A DNA stretch of 64,000 nucleotides from Candidatus Nitrotoga sp. M5. Lineage in GTDB: Bacteria; Pseudomonadota; Gammaproteobacteria; Burkholderiales; Gallionellaceae. The notes below the pieces were generated by a model. The model was not told where the DNA came from, did no database searches, and was given only the letters and a program-made list of their open reading frames with translations. The position numbers were made by a program, and so were the translations under genes. Location of the stretch: the NCBI RefSeq assembly GCF_927904885.1, contig NZ_CAKMNW010000078.1, positions 1 through 64,000 of the forward strand. The letters run 5' to 3'. Shown in pieces: positions 1 through 9,485 of the stretch. The number at the start of each line of letters is the position of its first letter. Position 1 is the first letter of the stretch.

Positions 1-58
1 TTGCTTAAAATATGGCCTCGTTAAACAAATTTCTAATTTTTAAAAGGCGTATCTTTTT

Positions 59-511
59 TTAATCTTTATCAACCCTCATAAAATCGCCGTTAAGCGCGAA
101 TTCCAATTCAACATTATTATTTAATTCAACCTGTTGGTGATTCAGCTCCAATTCCCAATCGGTAATATAATTATTGGGGTAATTTTTGGTCACATAATCT
201 AATATGGCTTGTGGGATAGCAGAATCGGGAAGTTTTGAATGGCTATCGATATTTGTTATTTCATATGTACTATTGAACTCCAATTCAATATTCTCGCTTA
301 AATAAATTTCGTAGCTAACAACCCCATCCTCGATTTCTTTAACTGCCTTGTTTATGGTGTTAGGGGAAAAATGGGCCGTAACATAGGTAGTGATAGCCGC
401 AGGTATTTCAGTAGGTGTTAACGTTACATCGTTCGGGTCGTCTTGCTTCTCCATGTCACACGATATAAGGGTTACCAACAATAAACTTAAGACAATTGCA
501 ATCGTTTTCAT
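59..511 (-). CDS. PepSY-like domain lipoprotein
   Basis: A 150-residue exported lipoprotein. A hydrophobic N-terminal stretch ends in LISC, a good lipobox, so the mature protein should start at the Cys near residue 18. The remainder carries two related segments (AAITTYVTAHFSPNTINK and QAILDYVTKNYPNNYITD) of the kind seen in periplasmic PepSY-like / beta-lactamase-inhibitor-like proteins, each followed by a beta-rich stretch containing ELEF. The function is unknown; such proteins are usually periplasmic or envelope binding modules. Its ATG overlaps the stop codon of the BON-domain gene by one base (TAATG), so the two are probably translated together. Sure of the gene, moderately sure of the family. 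Confidence 0.75.
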   Translation of the reverse strand: MKTIAIVLSLLLVTLISCDMEKQDDPNDVTLTPTEIPAAITTYVTAHFSPNTINKAVKEIEDGVVSYEIYLSENIELEFNSTYEITNIDSHSKLPDSAIPQAILDYVTKNYPNNYITDWELELNHQQVELNNNVELEFALNGDFMRVDKD

Positions 512-822
512 TACTTGACCCGCATATCATTTTCGACCCCTTTTACACCATTGACGCTCTGTGCAACCTGGGCCGCATTATTAATCTCAGTTTGAGTGTT
601 GACAAAACCGCTCAGCTGCACTACACCCTTAAAGGTTTCGACATTAATTTCGGCGGATTTCAAGGTGGGCTCGTTGAAAATTGCTGCTTTGACCTTTGCA
701 GTCAGGACGCTATCGTCAATATATTCCCCGGTTCCTTCCTGTTTTGGCGTAGCTGCGCAACCCACAAAAAAAGCCAACAGAGCAATCAGAAAAAAAGTGG
801 AAAAACGTTTAAATTGTGTCAT
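511..822 (-). CDS. BON-domain lipoprotein (OsmY-like)
   Basis: A 103-residue envelope protein. It has a short signal sequence ending in the lipobox-like LLAFFVGC, then one BON domain: DDSVLTAKVKAAIFNEP, VETFKGVVQLSGFVN and a final VNGVKGVENDMRVK. BON domains bind phospholipid surfaces and are common in osmotic or envelope stress lipoproteins. An upstream in-frame start five codons earlier is possible. The ATG at 822 is preferred because GGAG lies about nine bases before it and because the signal peptide then starts properly with MTQFKRF. It is the first gene of a two-gene unit with the PepSY-like lipoprotein. Confidence 0.85.
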   Translation of the reverse strand: MTQFKRFSTFFLIALLAFFVGCAATPKQEGTGEYIDDSVLTAKVKAAIFNEPTLKSAEINVETFKGVVQLSGFVNTQTEINNAAQVAQSVNGVKGVENDMRVK

Positions 823-2118
823 GACAAGGTACTCCAAGTGAATGATGATGAAAAATTGCCTCTCAATGCTTGAACTAGAGCAAAATCAAAAGGCTCGTGT
901 CTGCGACCTTTGTTGCGTTTTAAATCAGAAATTCAGTTATTGCTGTTCGTTGAGAAATCGCCGAAAGATGAAATAAGAATATCGCGCTATATCTCATCCA
1001 TCAGCAACAGATGATCAGGATGAAAATCCAATATCACCGATGGAACCGTGACCCCAAACTTTGCTGTTGGGCCAACTCGGGATTACACCGACCAGCAATA
1101 GAGCCACAATGGCTAGCATCTAATGACATTTAGGTTTCTAATAAGTACGTCGTAGCAGCATAACGCTTGAGTAAGTTATCACAACACATTTACTTCAAAA
1201 CATCACCCAAATAATGAAGTTTATTCTGCGCCACGCCGAATTCAACCTATCAGAAAATTAAAAAACAGTCAAGGCATATTTAACTAATGCAACGTTAGTT
1301 CATCGTTAACACCCCTATCATTAAAGTTCCTTAATTTCAGCGCTTGCAATAGGCTCTTCTCCTTTTACATTTGTTTTAATTCTCGCCATTTACGCCACCA
1401 CCCTATTCAAGGTCTGCTTCATATTTCTCTAATGTATTTGGGGCAGCATCTTAACGATTGCAAACCGTATGCTCCACAATATACATTTATAGCCGACCTT
1501 CCAGCCTTCTCCCCAATATCACCACCCGTTACATTAGGTTTCCCACCCGCCAGTTTCTTGTATAACGAATTAAACGGAATTTGATGTTTTTATTAAAGCA
1601 CGCATTTTATTGCAGGCATAGTTATCGTTTAAATACAGTAATATAAATGACGTCCGGGATGTTTGAATTGTCGAAGTTGTGATGTGCTTTACAGAGGCAA
1701 GTCGAATCGTCGGTTTTGCGCCGTGCCGATTGTCGGCACGTTAAATTTATAGACCTTGCCGTTCAACGAATAGAATGCATCAAGTGCCACGTGGTGCGCT
1801 AGCAGTTTGTCACATGAAAAACCGTTACGCGACCTTTGGCTTTAATCGGATAAAGAATTGCCTTAATTGCACTTGTTAAATAGGTTAAGAAGGCTGCCGA
1901 TTCTTGTGTAAATGTGCACTTTAAGTTTTCAGAAAAATTCTGCACACCGTCCAGATATCCTTGCTTGTTTCAACCTCGACGGCTTTTTAACCGCCTCCTT
2001 AGAACGTACCAATAATACAATTACAGTCATTACATAAAATGGCCTATAGCTTCAGGGATATTGAGTTATTCAAACTAAAATAATGAAGCTCTAACGAGAC
2101 CAATAATGCTCTGGTCGG
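823..2118. other. Long gap without an intact gene
   Basis: About 1.3 kb with stops in every frame. On the minus strand there are only short readable pieces, for example about 35 codons at roughly 1690-1830 ending FNVPTIGTAQNRRFDLPL, and a 22-codon open stretch from about 1390 to 1330. They look like decayed coding sequence, but I cannot name the parent gene. No clear repeat, RNA gene or terminator was recognised. Confidence 0.5.
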
Positions 2119-4230
2119 CTAGACCAATAAGCTCACACTTGCCGGACGAGTCAAAAAGGATTGGGTTTTTTTTATCCAAGTATCAGCCAGCTCTGGCCTG
2201 CCAAAAAAATAGCCTTGATGAATGACCTGCCCACGTAGATTCAGAAATGCGGCCTGCTCGGAGGTCTCAACACCTTCCGCAACCACTCTGAGATGCATAT
2301 GTTTGGCCACGGAAAGGATAGTTTCCACTAGTGATGCATCATTTGCGTTTGACGTCATGTCTTGCACGAAAGTTTTGTCGATCTTAAGTTCGTGTATGGG
2401 CAACTGCTTAAGATAAGATAGTGAGGAGTAGCCGGTACCAAAGTCATCCATTGAGAAGTGGATGCCAATTGAGCTCAACTCGGTCATTTTGGCAATCACT
2501 TCATTTATATTGTCAATTACCACCCCTTCCGTAATTTCCAGTGTGAGGTGCGTCGGATCAGCCCCAGTAATGGCAAGGCAATGTTTGATCTGTTCAACAA
2601 AACTTGGTTGGCGAAAATGGCGAGGGCTGATGTTGATCGCGACCCGCATCGAGCTGGAGGCTATATTTTCACACGCTAGGAAACGGCATACTTCGGTAAA
2701 TACCCATGTCCCTAACTCAACAATGAGATTCGATTCTTCTGCAATTGGGATAAATTCGTTTGGCGGTATTAAACCTCGCTGAGGATGCTGCCAGCGCACC
2801 AGCGCTTCCGCGCCGACAACAACACCCGTTGCATCCACTTGTGTTTGCAGAAACACACGCAACTCGCCAGACGTGATGGCATGATGCAGCTCGCGCTCGA
2901 TATTGAAGCGTTTTTTTGCAAGCTCATCCAGACTCCCTTCAAAGAACGCGGTCTGCCCGTACCCTCTCGTTTTTGAGTGGTGAAGAGCGGTATTAGCTCG
3001 ACGCAGGATGTCCAATGGCGCGTCTTCATTATTCCCCATAAAAAGCGCGATACCGAGACAGGCGCTGAGAGTGATGAGTTCATCACCGAGGCGGAAAGGT
3101 TCGTTCAGGCGGTCATGAATTTTCATGCATACAAGGCGGGCAAGATGTTCGGCATCGTTTTGCTGTTGTGCGAGGTCGATCAACAAGATACCAAATTCGT
3201 CTCCTGAGATGCGTGCCACGAGATCGCCCTCCCGTAAGATGGAGACCAGCCGTTCGCCCACCGCCTGGAGCAGCGTATCGCCCAATGTCTGGCCACCCGC
3301 ATCGTTTACTGTTTTGAATCGATCAATGTTGAACGATATCAATGCGCTGTATTGGCAATTTCGACGGGGCAAAGTCAGTGCTTGCGCCATGCTCTCCAAC
3401 AGCAAGACACGATTAGGCAAGCCAGTGAGAGTATCGTAATAAGCCAGCTGGTGAATTTCAACCTCGGCACGTTTCTTTTCCGTGATGTCTTCCTTAATCT
3501 CCACGTAATGTGTAATGCGACCGCTTGGCTCGCGGATGGGGCCAATGATGGCATGGGCGATAAACTCGCTACCGTTCTTGCGCCTATTGTAGAACTCTCC
3601 CTGCCATGTTCCGCCCTCTGTCATGCTCGTCCATAGAGCATCGTAAGTGCTCTTCGGAGTTTTGTCTGAATGCAGCACATTTTGATTCTGGCCGATTACG
3701 TCTTCGCGAGTGCTGCCAGTTATGCGCAAATAAGACTCGTTCACATATTCAATATTCGCATCGAGGTCGATAATGGCAATGCTCGCCGGGCTTTGCTCTA
3801 CAGCTTGGGCAAGCTTGTGCAGCGCCATTTCGGCGGATTTACGGGCTTTTTTTTCCTTGGCTTCGTCCAGTGCCCGGCGGATGGCGTTCGGTAGGCGGGC
3901 CATATGATCCTTAAGGATAAAGTCCACCATGCCCAAGCGCAGTAATTCGACCGCTGTTTCCTCGCCTACGCTGCCAGACACCATAATCACCGGCAGTTCA
4001 GGATATTTTGCTTGGATACGCAGCAAGGTCGTGCGGAAATCCATGCCTGGCACATTGTAATCCGCAAGTACCACATCCCATTCTGTTTGCAGCGCACCAT
4101 TCAGATCCACATCGTTACCGATAGGACGCCACTCAGCCGCAATATCACTTTGGCGCAGATTGCGCTTAAGCAATAGAATGTCAGCGGGATTGTCCTCAAT
4201 TATGAGGATTTTCAGTTGGCGCTCTATCAC
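2119..4230 (-). CDS. REC-PAS-GGDEF-EAL cyclic-di-GMP signalling protein
   Basis: A 703-residue cytoplasmic response regulator that should make and/or break cyclic di-GMP. A receiver domain covers residues 7-125, with acidic residues at 12-13 and the phosphoacceptor Asp57 (VVLADYNVPG). A PAS domain with PAC segment lies at about 140-255. The GGDEF domain has SGDEF in place of GGDEF, a variant often still active, and an RxxD inhibitory site (REGD) five residues before it. The EAL domain carries EALVRW, DDFGTGYSSL and EGVE, so it looks catalytically complete. It is the last gene of a three-gene unit with a single-domain receiver and a membrane kinase, and starts four bases after the receiver's stop. 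The kinase is the likely phosphodonor. Which enzyme activity dominates cannot be told from sequence. Confidence 0.93.
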   Translation of the reverse strand: MIERQLKILIIEDNPADILLLKRNLRQSDIAAEWRPIGNDVDLNGALQTEWDVVLADYNVPGMDFRTTLLRIQAKYPELPVIMVSGSVGEETAVELLRLGMVDFILKDHMARLPNAIRRALDEAKEKKARKSAEMALHKLAQAVEQSPASIAIIDLDANIEYVNESYLRITGSTREDVIGQNQNVLHSDKTPKSTYDALWTSMTEGGTWQGEFYNRRKNGSEFIAHAIIGPIREPSGRITHYVEIKEDITEKKRAEVEIHQLAYYDTLTGLPNRVLLLESMAQALTLPRRNCQYSALISFNIDRFKTVNDAGGQTLGDTLLQAVGERLVSILREGDLVARISGDEFGILLIDLAQQQNDAEHLARLVCMKIHDRLNEPFRLGDELITLSACLGIALFMGNNEDAPLDILRRANTALHHSKTRGYGQTAFFEGSLDELAKKRFNIERELHHAITSGELRVFLQTQVDATGVVVGAEALVRWQHPQRGLIPPNEFIPIAEESNLIVELGTWVFTEVCRFLACENIASSSMRVAINISPRHFRQPSFVEQIKHCLAITGADPTHLTLEITEGVVIDNINEVIAKMTELSSIGIHFSMDDFGTGYSSLSYLKQLPIHELKIDKTFVQDMTSNANDASLVETILSVAKHMHLRVVAEGVETSEQAAFLNLRGQVIHQGYFFGRPELADTWIKKTQSFLTRPASVSLLV

Positions 4231-4234
4231 GATT

Positions 4235-4678
4235 TCACCTGCCTGGTGGCGGTTCGTTGGTTGCCAGCCAGTAGACTCCTACTCTCCCAACGGTCTCGGC
4301 GAATTCGGAAAAATCCACCGGCTTCCGGACGAAACTGTTGGCATGGTTTTCGTAGCTTTTCAGACGGTCATATTCTTCGTCGGAAGAAGTTAGCATGATA
4401 ACCGGCAAAAATTTGGTGCGATCGTCTGAACGCAGCCGTTCTAGCACTTCCAGGCCAGATAGTCGTGGCAAACCTATGTCGAGCAGGACCATCGCGGGAT
4501 GATCGGGATCCTCGCGGCCGATAAAGTCACCCTCTCGAAATAGATAATCAAGCGCCTGCTGACCGTCTCGTACTACGTCAATCTGATTGATCAGATTGGC
4601 GCGGCGTAATGCGCGCATTGTAAGCATTTCGTCTTGGGGATTGTCTTCCACCAACAGGATATTTTTGGTATTTATCAT
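4235..4678 (-). CDS. Single-domain response regulator (Rcp1/CheY-like)
   Basis: A 147-residue stand-alone receiver. Acidic pocket E11-D12, phosphoacceptor Asp67 in MVLLDIGLP, Thr in VIMLTSS and Lys in FVRKPVD are all present. The long loop before the phospho-Asp (FREGDFIGREDPDHPA) is characteristic of the Rcp1 subgroup that partners phytochrome-like and PAS-type histidine kinases. There is no output domain, so it should act by protein contact or as a phosphorelay intermediate. It sits between the kinase (13 bases upstream) and the REC-PAS-GGDEF-EAL protein, which suggests a relay from the kinase to cyclic-di-GMP turnover. Confidence 0.92.
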   Translation of the reverse strand: MINTKNILLVEDNPQDEMLTMRALRRANLINQIDVVRDGQQALDYLFREGDFIGREDPDHPAMVLLDIGLPRLSGLEVLERLRSDDRTKFLPVIMLTSSDEEYDRLKSYENHANSFVRKPVDFSEFAETVGRVGVYWLATNEPPPGR

Positions 4679-4691
4679 TAATTAACTCTCC

Positions 4692-6587
4692 TTATGTATC
4701 CTGTTCCAATGTCACAGGCATGTCTGATAAAGTAAAGCAAAATGTCGCGCCCTTACCCGGCTCTCCTCGTGCCTCAATGGATCCGGCATGGCGGTTCACG
4801 ATACGCCGCACCGTGGCCAAACCAATTCCGATGCCGGGGAATTCATCTTGGCGGTGCAGACGCTGAAAGGGTTTGAATAACCGATTGGCATGAGCCATGT
4901 CGAAACCGGCACCATTGTCGGCAACGCAGAAGAAGTGTGCGTTATCTCGATTCTCTGCGTAAACACGGATGGTAGGGTTCTCCACGTGTGATGTATATTT
5001 CCAGGCATTGCCCAACAAGTTGCGCATTACCACTTCAAGCATACGCGCATCACATTGGGCCTGTAGCCCAGCTTCCACCTCCACCATCGCATGCTGTCCA
5101 TGGTCACTTTGCGCTAGTTCGGCGAGCAAGCGTTTTGACATAGCCGAGATATCCACTAACTCGTATTGTAATCCCCCGCGAGTGCTACGTGAGAGCAAAA
5201 GCAAGCCGTCAACCAAGTCGCTCATCTTGCGACTGGCGAGGCTGATCTGCTCCAAGTAAATCAGTGGTTCGCCCTGTAGCTGATGGCCATAGTCTTCTTG
5301 TAAGGCGTGACTGAAACCACTCATAGCCCGGAGGGGTGCGCGTAAATCATGTGCAACAGCATAGGCAAAACTATCCAACTCTCGATTAGCAGCGGTCAGC
5401 TCGGCGGTGCGTTCGACCACGCGACGTTCCAGATCAAAGTTGAGCCTTAGAATTTCATCTTGAGTCTGTTTCCGCTCGGTAATGTCACGCACGATCGCAA
5501 TGAAAAGCTTCTTGCCGGCGATGACGCTCTGGGAAATTGATGCTTCTATGGGAAACTCCTGGCCATTTGCACGAATGCCGCTGTTTTCACCCATCCCCCC
5601 CATGCGGCGAGCCTTCAAGCTTGTATGAGCAAAATTTACTATAGCTTTTTCGTGCGCTTGGTGGAAGCGTTCTGGGAGTAGCCGTGACAATGGCTGGCCT
5701 ATAGCCTCAACCATGCTCAGACCGAACATTTCTGTAGCAGCCGGGTTGAATAGACGTATCCGCTGTTGCTCATCCACGGCAATGACTCCGTCCATCGCCG
5801 AGTTGATAATAACCGCCAATTGCTCCTCACTTTCACGTAGAGACTGCTCCACTCGCTTGCGCTCAGAAATATCCTGCACCGTACCATGCAAGTTCACGAT
5901 GTTACCGTTGGCATCTCGGATCGCTTCGCCACTGGCAGCAATCCAGCGGCGAGGGCAGTTGGAGGGGCGTACTACCTCTACATCGCACTCGTAAGAAACT
6001 CCTTCCGACAAGCACCTTTCTACGGCGACGGAAAGCTCTGACCAGCTCTCTGGAGTGAAATACTCCTGTACATCTGGGTAAGCTATTGCATGCAAGGCTG
6101 GGTCGCGATCTAAAATGTTATAGACCTCCTCTGACCAGGTGTGTTTATCGCACTGAATGTCCCAAGACCAGTTGCCAACACTGGCCAGTCGCTGCGCTTC
6201 TTTCAATTTCTGATAAAGATCAGAGATTTTTTCGTTAGCCGACTCGGCAATAGCCAATGCATCGTTGGCTTGTTTTTTTGAACGACGCAGCTGGTCAAAA
6301 AAGACACTAAAAAGACAACCAGTTAACACAAAAACTATGATAGAAAAGGCAGATACGGGATTGATCAGGTGAAAGGATAGGGTAGGTGATATAAAGAAAT
6401 ACCAAGCCAGTAACGCACCAATGACAGTCGCAGCAAGTCCACCGTTAAGTCCGCCGATCCAAGCGCTGAGAAACACTGTAGGAATAAAGAAAAACCAAGC
6501 ATAAGGCTTAAAAATGTCCCAAAGGTACCACTGAACAGCACAGGCAACGATGGGTAGCAAGACCGCGAGGGCCAGACGCGCGCTCAT
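4692..6587 (-). CDS. Membrane PAS-domain sensor histidine kinase
   Basis: A 631-residue kinase. The first ~100 residues form several membrane helices resembling the DUF4118/KdpD-type sensory module (FFFIPTVFLSAWIGGLNGG). A PAS domain at about 115-245 and a second PAS/PAC at about 250-375 follow, then a coiled linker. The HisKA domain has the phospho-acceptor His413 in VAHDLRAPL. The ATPase domain shows an N box (NLLGNAWKYTS), G1 (DNGAGFD) and G2 (GIGIGLATV). All catalytic boxes look intact. Its ATG overlaps the stop of a 48-codon upstream reading frame. The HisKA type with ...HDLRAPLRAMSGF matches kinases that pair with Rcp1-type receivers, the next gene here. The input signal is unknown. Confidence 0.92.
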   Translation of the reverse strand: MSARLALAVLLPIVACAVQWYLWDIFKPYAWFFFIPTVFLSAWIGGLNGGLAATVIGALLAWYFFISPTLSFHLINPVSAFSIIVFVLTGCLFSVFFDQLRRSKKQANDALAIAESANEKISDLYQKLKEAQRLASVGNWSWDIQCDKHTWSEEVYNILDRDPALHAIAYPDVQEYFTPESWSELSVAVERCLSEGVSYECDVEVVRPSNCPRRWIAASGEAIRDANGNIVNLHGTVQDISERKRVEQSLRESEEQLAVIINSAMDGVIAVDEQQRIRLFNPAATEMFGLSMVEAIGQPLSRLLPERFHQAHEKAIVNFAHTSLKARRMGGMGENSGIRANGQEFPIEASISQSVIAGKKLFIAIVRDITERKQTQDEILRLNFDLERRVVERTAELTAANRELDSFAYAVAHDLRAPLRAMSGFSHALQEDYGHQLQGEPLIYLEQISLASRKMSDLVDGLLLLSRSTRGGLQYELVDISAMSKRLLAELAQSDHGQHAMVEVEAGLQAQCDARMLEVVMRNLLGNAWKYTSHVENPTIRVYAENRDNAHFFCVADNGAGFDMAHANRLFKPFQRLHRQDEFPGIGIGLATVRRIVNRHAGSIEARGEPGKGATFCFTLSDMPVTLEQDT

Positions 6588-6733
6588 TACGACTCGCCTC
6601 GCTTCGGTTGCGGCATCGATATGGTAAATTGTTCTCCAACTAGCTCTAACAGCATCTGAAAATTCAAGCCCTTGTCGGTGACGACGTAAATGCCTTGAAG
6701 ACGTAAACCTGACGCTGAATATATTAATAACAT
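6587..6733 (-). CDS. Possible 48-codon upstream reading frame
   Basis: A short frame from an ATG at 6733 runs to a TAA that overlaps the kinase ATG by one base (TAATG). It could encode a 48-residue peptide containing GLRLQGIYVVTDKGLNF. I do not recognise the product. The exact stop/start overlap suggests translational coupling, either as a genuine small gene or as the tail of a decayed larger gene. No strong ribosome binding site is visible before it. Confidence 0.3.
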   Translation of the reverse strand: MLLIYSASGLRLQGIYVVTDKGLNFQMLLELVGEQFTISMPQPKRGES

Positions 6734-7086
6734 ATCGTTTTTTCTTTATTATTATTTATATTTCGAACTAACCCTTGACACGCATTGAATCAGTATCTTG
6801 ATTGAGAAGACTCAACCACTACAAGACTGCAGCTAAGGTTAGCAACACTTCCGAACAAATCGACCCCCTACCCAATAAAATTATTAGCATTTGAATCTGC
6901 CGCTAGCGACTTAAATATAGAGTGTGGAACTCGGCTATTTCCCTATATCGGCTCCAAGCGGCATAAATTAAGTAGGCGCAATCTGATTTTTAATAATTAT
7001 TAACCTACATTGAATGTAGGATATAACCTACATATATGAGGTTTTTTACATGGCAATGATAGAGATATCAGCCAGATGCTTGAGCT
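6734..7086. other. Intergenic stretch with a small hairpin
   Basis: AT-rich sequence between the kinase operon and the NarL-type gene. A perfect short hairpin, CCTACAT/ATGTAGG with a three-base loop, lies at 7014-7030, and the half motif AACCTACAT recurs at about 7034. It could end the NarL transcript on the minus strand, but no T-run follows. Nothing else is recognised. Confidence 0.35.
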
Positions 7087-7719
7087 TCAGCCGTCAATAA
7101 GCTGATGTCTAATAGCGTAGCGAACCAGATCGGTTTTTGTTTGGATATTCAACTTCCGCATAAAACGGCATTTGTGTGTGCTGATGGTCTTTATGCTTAA
7201 ATGTAACTCACCCGCGATCTCGGTTACTGTTTTACCTGAGGCAATCAGGAGAAAAACCTGCAGTTCGCGTGCTGACAACCCTTCATGCAGTGCATGGCTT
7301 TCTAAGCCACTATCAAACACGAGCACTTCTACCAGTGATGTATCAACGAACCGTCCTCCAGAAGCAACCTTTCGGATGGCTCCAATGAGAATTTCCGGAT
7401 CACAGCCTTTGGTCAGATAGCCAGCAGCACCAGCTTTAAGCGCTCGGCTGGCTATTTGACCCTCAATATGCATGCTTAGTACCAGTATCGGTAGATCCGG
7501 GCGCTCTATGCGCACCCGCTTAATCAGATCCACACCAGCCAGGCCCGGCATACTCATATCGAGTAAAACAAGATCACAAGAAGCTTCCTTTAACACACCA
7601 AGAAGCTCATCACCGTCGCCAGATTCGTCCATAACTACGATATCAGGCGTCAACGCAAGAATTTGTTTGAGCCCATGCCGAACGATGCAATGGTCATCAG
7701 CAATAATGATTCTAATCAT
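7087..7719 (-). CDS. NarL/LuxR-family response regulator
   Basis: A 210-residue two-component regulator. The receiver has the acidic pair D8-D9, phosphoacceptor Asp54 (LVLLDMSMPG), and Ser/Lys switch residues (VLSMH, LTKG). The C-terminal LuxR-type helix-turn-helix runs from LSARELQVFLLIASG through EIAGELHLSIKTISTHK. The start is placed at the Met of MIRIIIADDH, the canonical beginning of this family, rather than five codons upstream. It lies directly downstream of, and in the same direction as, the remains of its HisKA_3-type kinase (stop-to-start distance about 30 bases). The regulator is intact while its kinase is not, so it may be unphosphorylated or driven by another kinase. Confidence 0.93.
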   Translation of the reverse strand: MIRIIIADDHCIVRHGLKQILALTPDIVVMDESGDGDELLGVLKEASCDLVLLDMSMPGLAGVDLIKRVRIERPDLPILVLSMHIEGQIASRALKAGAAGYLTKGCDPEILIGAIRKVASGGRFVDTSLVEVLVFDSGLESHALHEGLSARELQVFLLIASGKTVTEIAGELHLSIKTISTHKCRFMRKLNIQTKTDLVRYAIRHQLIDG

Positions 7720-7752
7720 GGGAATACAATACAATCATTCGAGAATATTTGA

Positions 7753-9000
7753 TTATGCCACAGGAACATGTACAAGAACGCTTGTACCCCGACCCAACTC
7801 GCTGTCAATTACCAGGTCGCCTTCCAAAATTGCGACCCGCTCACGGATGCCAATCAGCCCAAAAGATTTTTTGCTTGATACCGAATACAAGTCAAACCCT
7901 TTTCCATTGTCACGCACTTCAAAACAAAGCTGGCTCTCAGATTGAGTCGCGATGATTCCGACCGTCGTCGCCGCGGCATGGCGTGCGATATTGGTTAGTG
8001 ATTCTTGGATTATGCGGAATACCGCTGTCGCCGCGAACTCGCTCAATATGAAATTGCCGTTATCCACCTTTAATTCACAGGGGATATTGGTATGCTCGCT
8101 AAAATTTTCTGCCAGCCATTCCAGTGCAGCGACTATGCCAAGATCCAGAGCATCCGGTCGCAAGCTTGATGTGATATTCCGTGCGATATTGATTGTACGA
8201 TCCACGAGATGAGTTATGGATCGCAGGCGTTCCATGAGTTCGCCATAGTTTAGACGCGCCAACGAAACGTCCATCCTGAGCGCGGTAAGAATTTGTCCCA
8301 ATTCATCGTGGATCTCACGTGAGATACGCTTGCGTTCCTCTTCGCGCACATTTTCAAAATGCGCAGAAAGCTAGCGCAGCATATTTTGCGACCGTATCAG
8401 TTTCTCTTCATTGGTTTTGCCCTCGGTAATACTGATTGCGACACCATCCCAACTTTCGCGCATGTCCTCCACAGAAGCTTGCCGTATCTGCTCGCTCTTT
8501 TTGACTTACTCTAGCAAATAAGGTGTGGAGATAGAGCTGTTGCGTTGGCGGCGCAATGCCTCAACCACAAAAATCACGGTCAAGTCAGCTGCACAAAAAA
8601 CGAAATCCGCCCAAATGATGTAGGTGTTAAAAGTCGATAAAAATGTATTGAACGGAGGGATGAACAGGTAGCCAGCAAGGACAGTACAAACTCGCATGGC
8701 AAATAAACCTGCCTGCTCCACCAAATATGGCAGCCAAAATCACCGCAGGACAAAAGTCAGGAAAGGCATACCGAATTCTGGTGGTGCAATTGCCAGCCGG
8801 CCAAGCAACGCCAACAAAATTAGCCCCGATGCAATTAAATACCCAGACGTACTGGTAAGTTGGGAGGGCGTTAACCAATCGAAGAAAGCACCAATGTCCT
8901 TTGAGAGGTTTATTCAGTCGCAGCAGAATACAACAAAGTTGTTTATATAGTCGCAGGCTAGTTGGGAATAATTGTCTTGGGCTCTTCACGATCAGTCATG
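7753..9000 (-). pseudogene. Decayed DUF4118-type NarX-like sensor kinase
   Basis: The last 198 codons (7753-8349) remain open and encode a HisKA_3 dimerisation domain (EERKRISREIHDELGQ, with the phospho-His) and an ATPase domain (DNGKGFD, FGLIGIRERV). Upstream, the same frame continues through an in-frame TAG at 8371-8373 (MLR*LSAHFENV), then KSEQIRQAS...SITEG, then a TAA at 8506-8508. Before that come membrane helices (LAGYLFIPPFNTFLSTFN). Further upstream the DUF4118-like module needs a frame change to read PAVILAAIFGG at about 8720-8755, with a TGA at 8740-8742 in the main frame, and the N-terminus has more stops. The protein was probably a ~400-residue membrane sensor for the adjacent NarL-type regulator. 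A residual soluble kinase fragment started from the GTG at 8349 cannot be excluded. Confidence 0.85.
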
Positions 9001-9039
9001 TGTTACGTGCTCAGCCCACCTGCCATATTGATTCGAGTT

Positions 9040-9124
9040 AAGGGCACCTCTAAAAATACAATTTTGTGAGCGTCCACCTAACATAGTAATGTGACGCGGT
9101 TGGGATTTTAAGAGGTGCCTTTAA
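9040..9124. repeat. 85-bp inverted-repeat element (CACCTCTAAAAAT family)
   Basis: Left end AAGGGCACCTCTAAAAATAC at about 9040-9059. The right end, read on the other strand, is TTAAAGGCACCTCTTAAAAT, ending near 9124. The two ends match over about 18 bases with few differences. The same terminal motif occurs at 27421/27595, 42425 and 49041-49087, so this is a dispersed small element, probably a non-autonomous transposon (MITE) or a deletion derivative of one. Confidence 0.6.
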
Positions 9125-9485
9125 GCGGTTTAGGTTTTTTGACTTACTCAGCCCGTTGAGGATAATAAGCTATTTGATGGCTTCAAAGTCTAGACCAGTC
9201 AGTAGCTTTAAAAACTACAAGGGTAAATCCAAAACACCTTGTTTAATTACTACATAAAACTGTAACCTGGCATAAGCTGAGACCCAATGTGTCGCAGTCC
9301 ATCTTCATGTTCGCTGTTAAAAATTCATTATATCGAATAATGCCAGCTATAATCGATATATAAAAAGCTTGATGCCCATCTGTCTGAGCTTAACGCCCAC
9401 CTGTCTGAGTGTTTCCAACACCAACTAAAAATTAATAATATTATCTGAGTGATTCGCTCACTATGTGATTATCGGTTCAATAAAC
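9125..9485. other. Gap before the diguanylate cyclase gene
   Basis: About 360 bases without a supported gene. The repeated phrase GCCCATCTGTCTGAG / GCCCACCTGTCTGAG at about 9373-9410 is a short tandem direct repeat. No confident promoter was recognised. Confidence 0.3.

Noticed and set aside
496..873. 125-codon plus-strand frame opposite the BON gene
   Set aside because: It is the antisense of a clear signal-peptide/BON protein and matches nothing itself.
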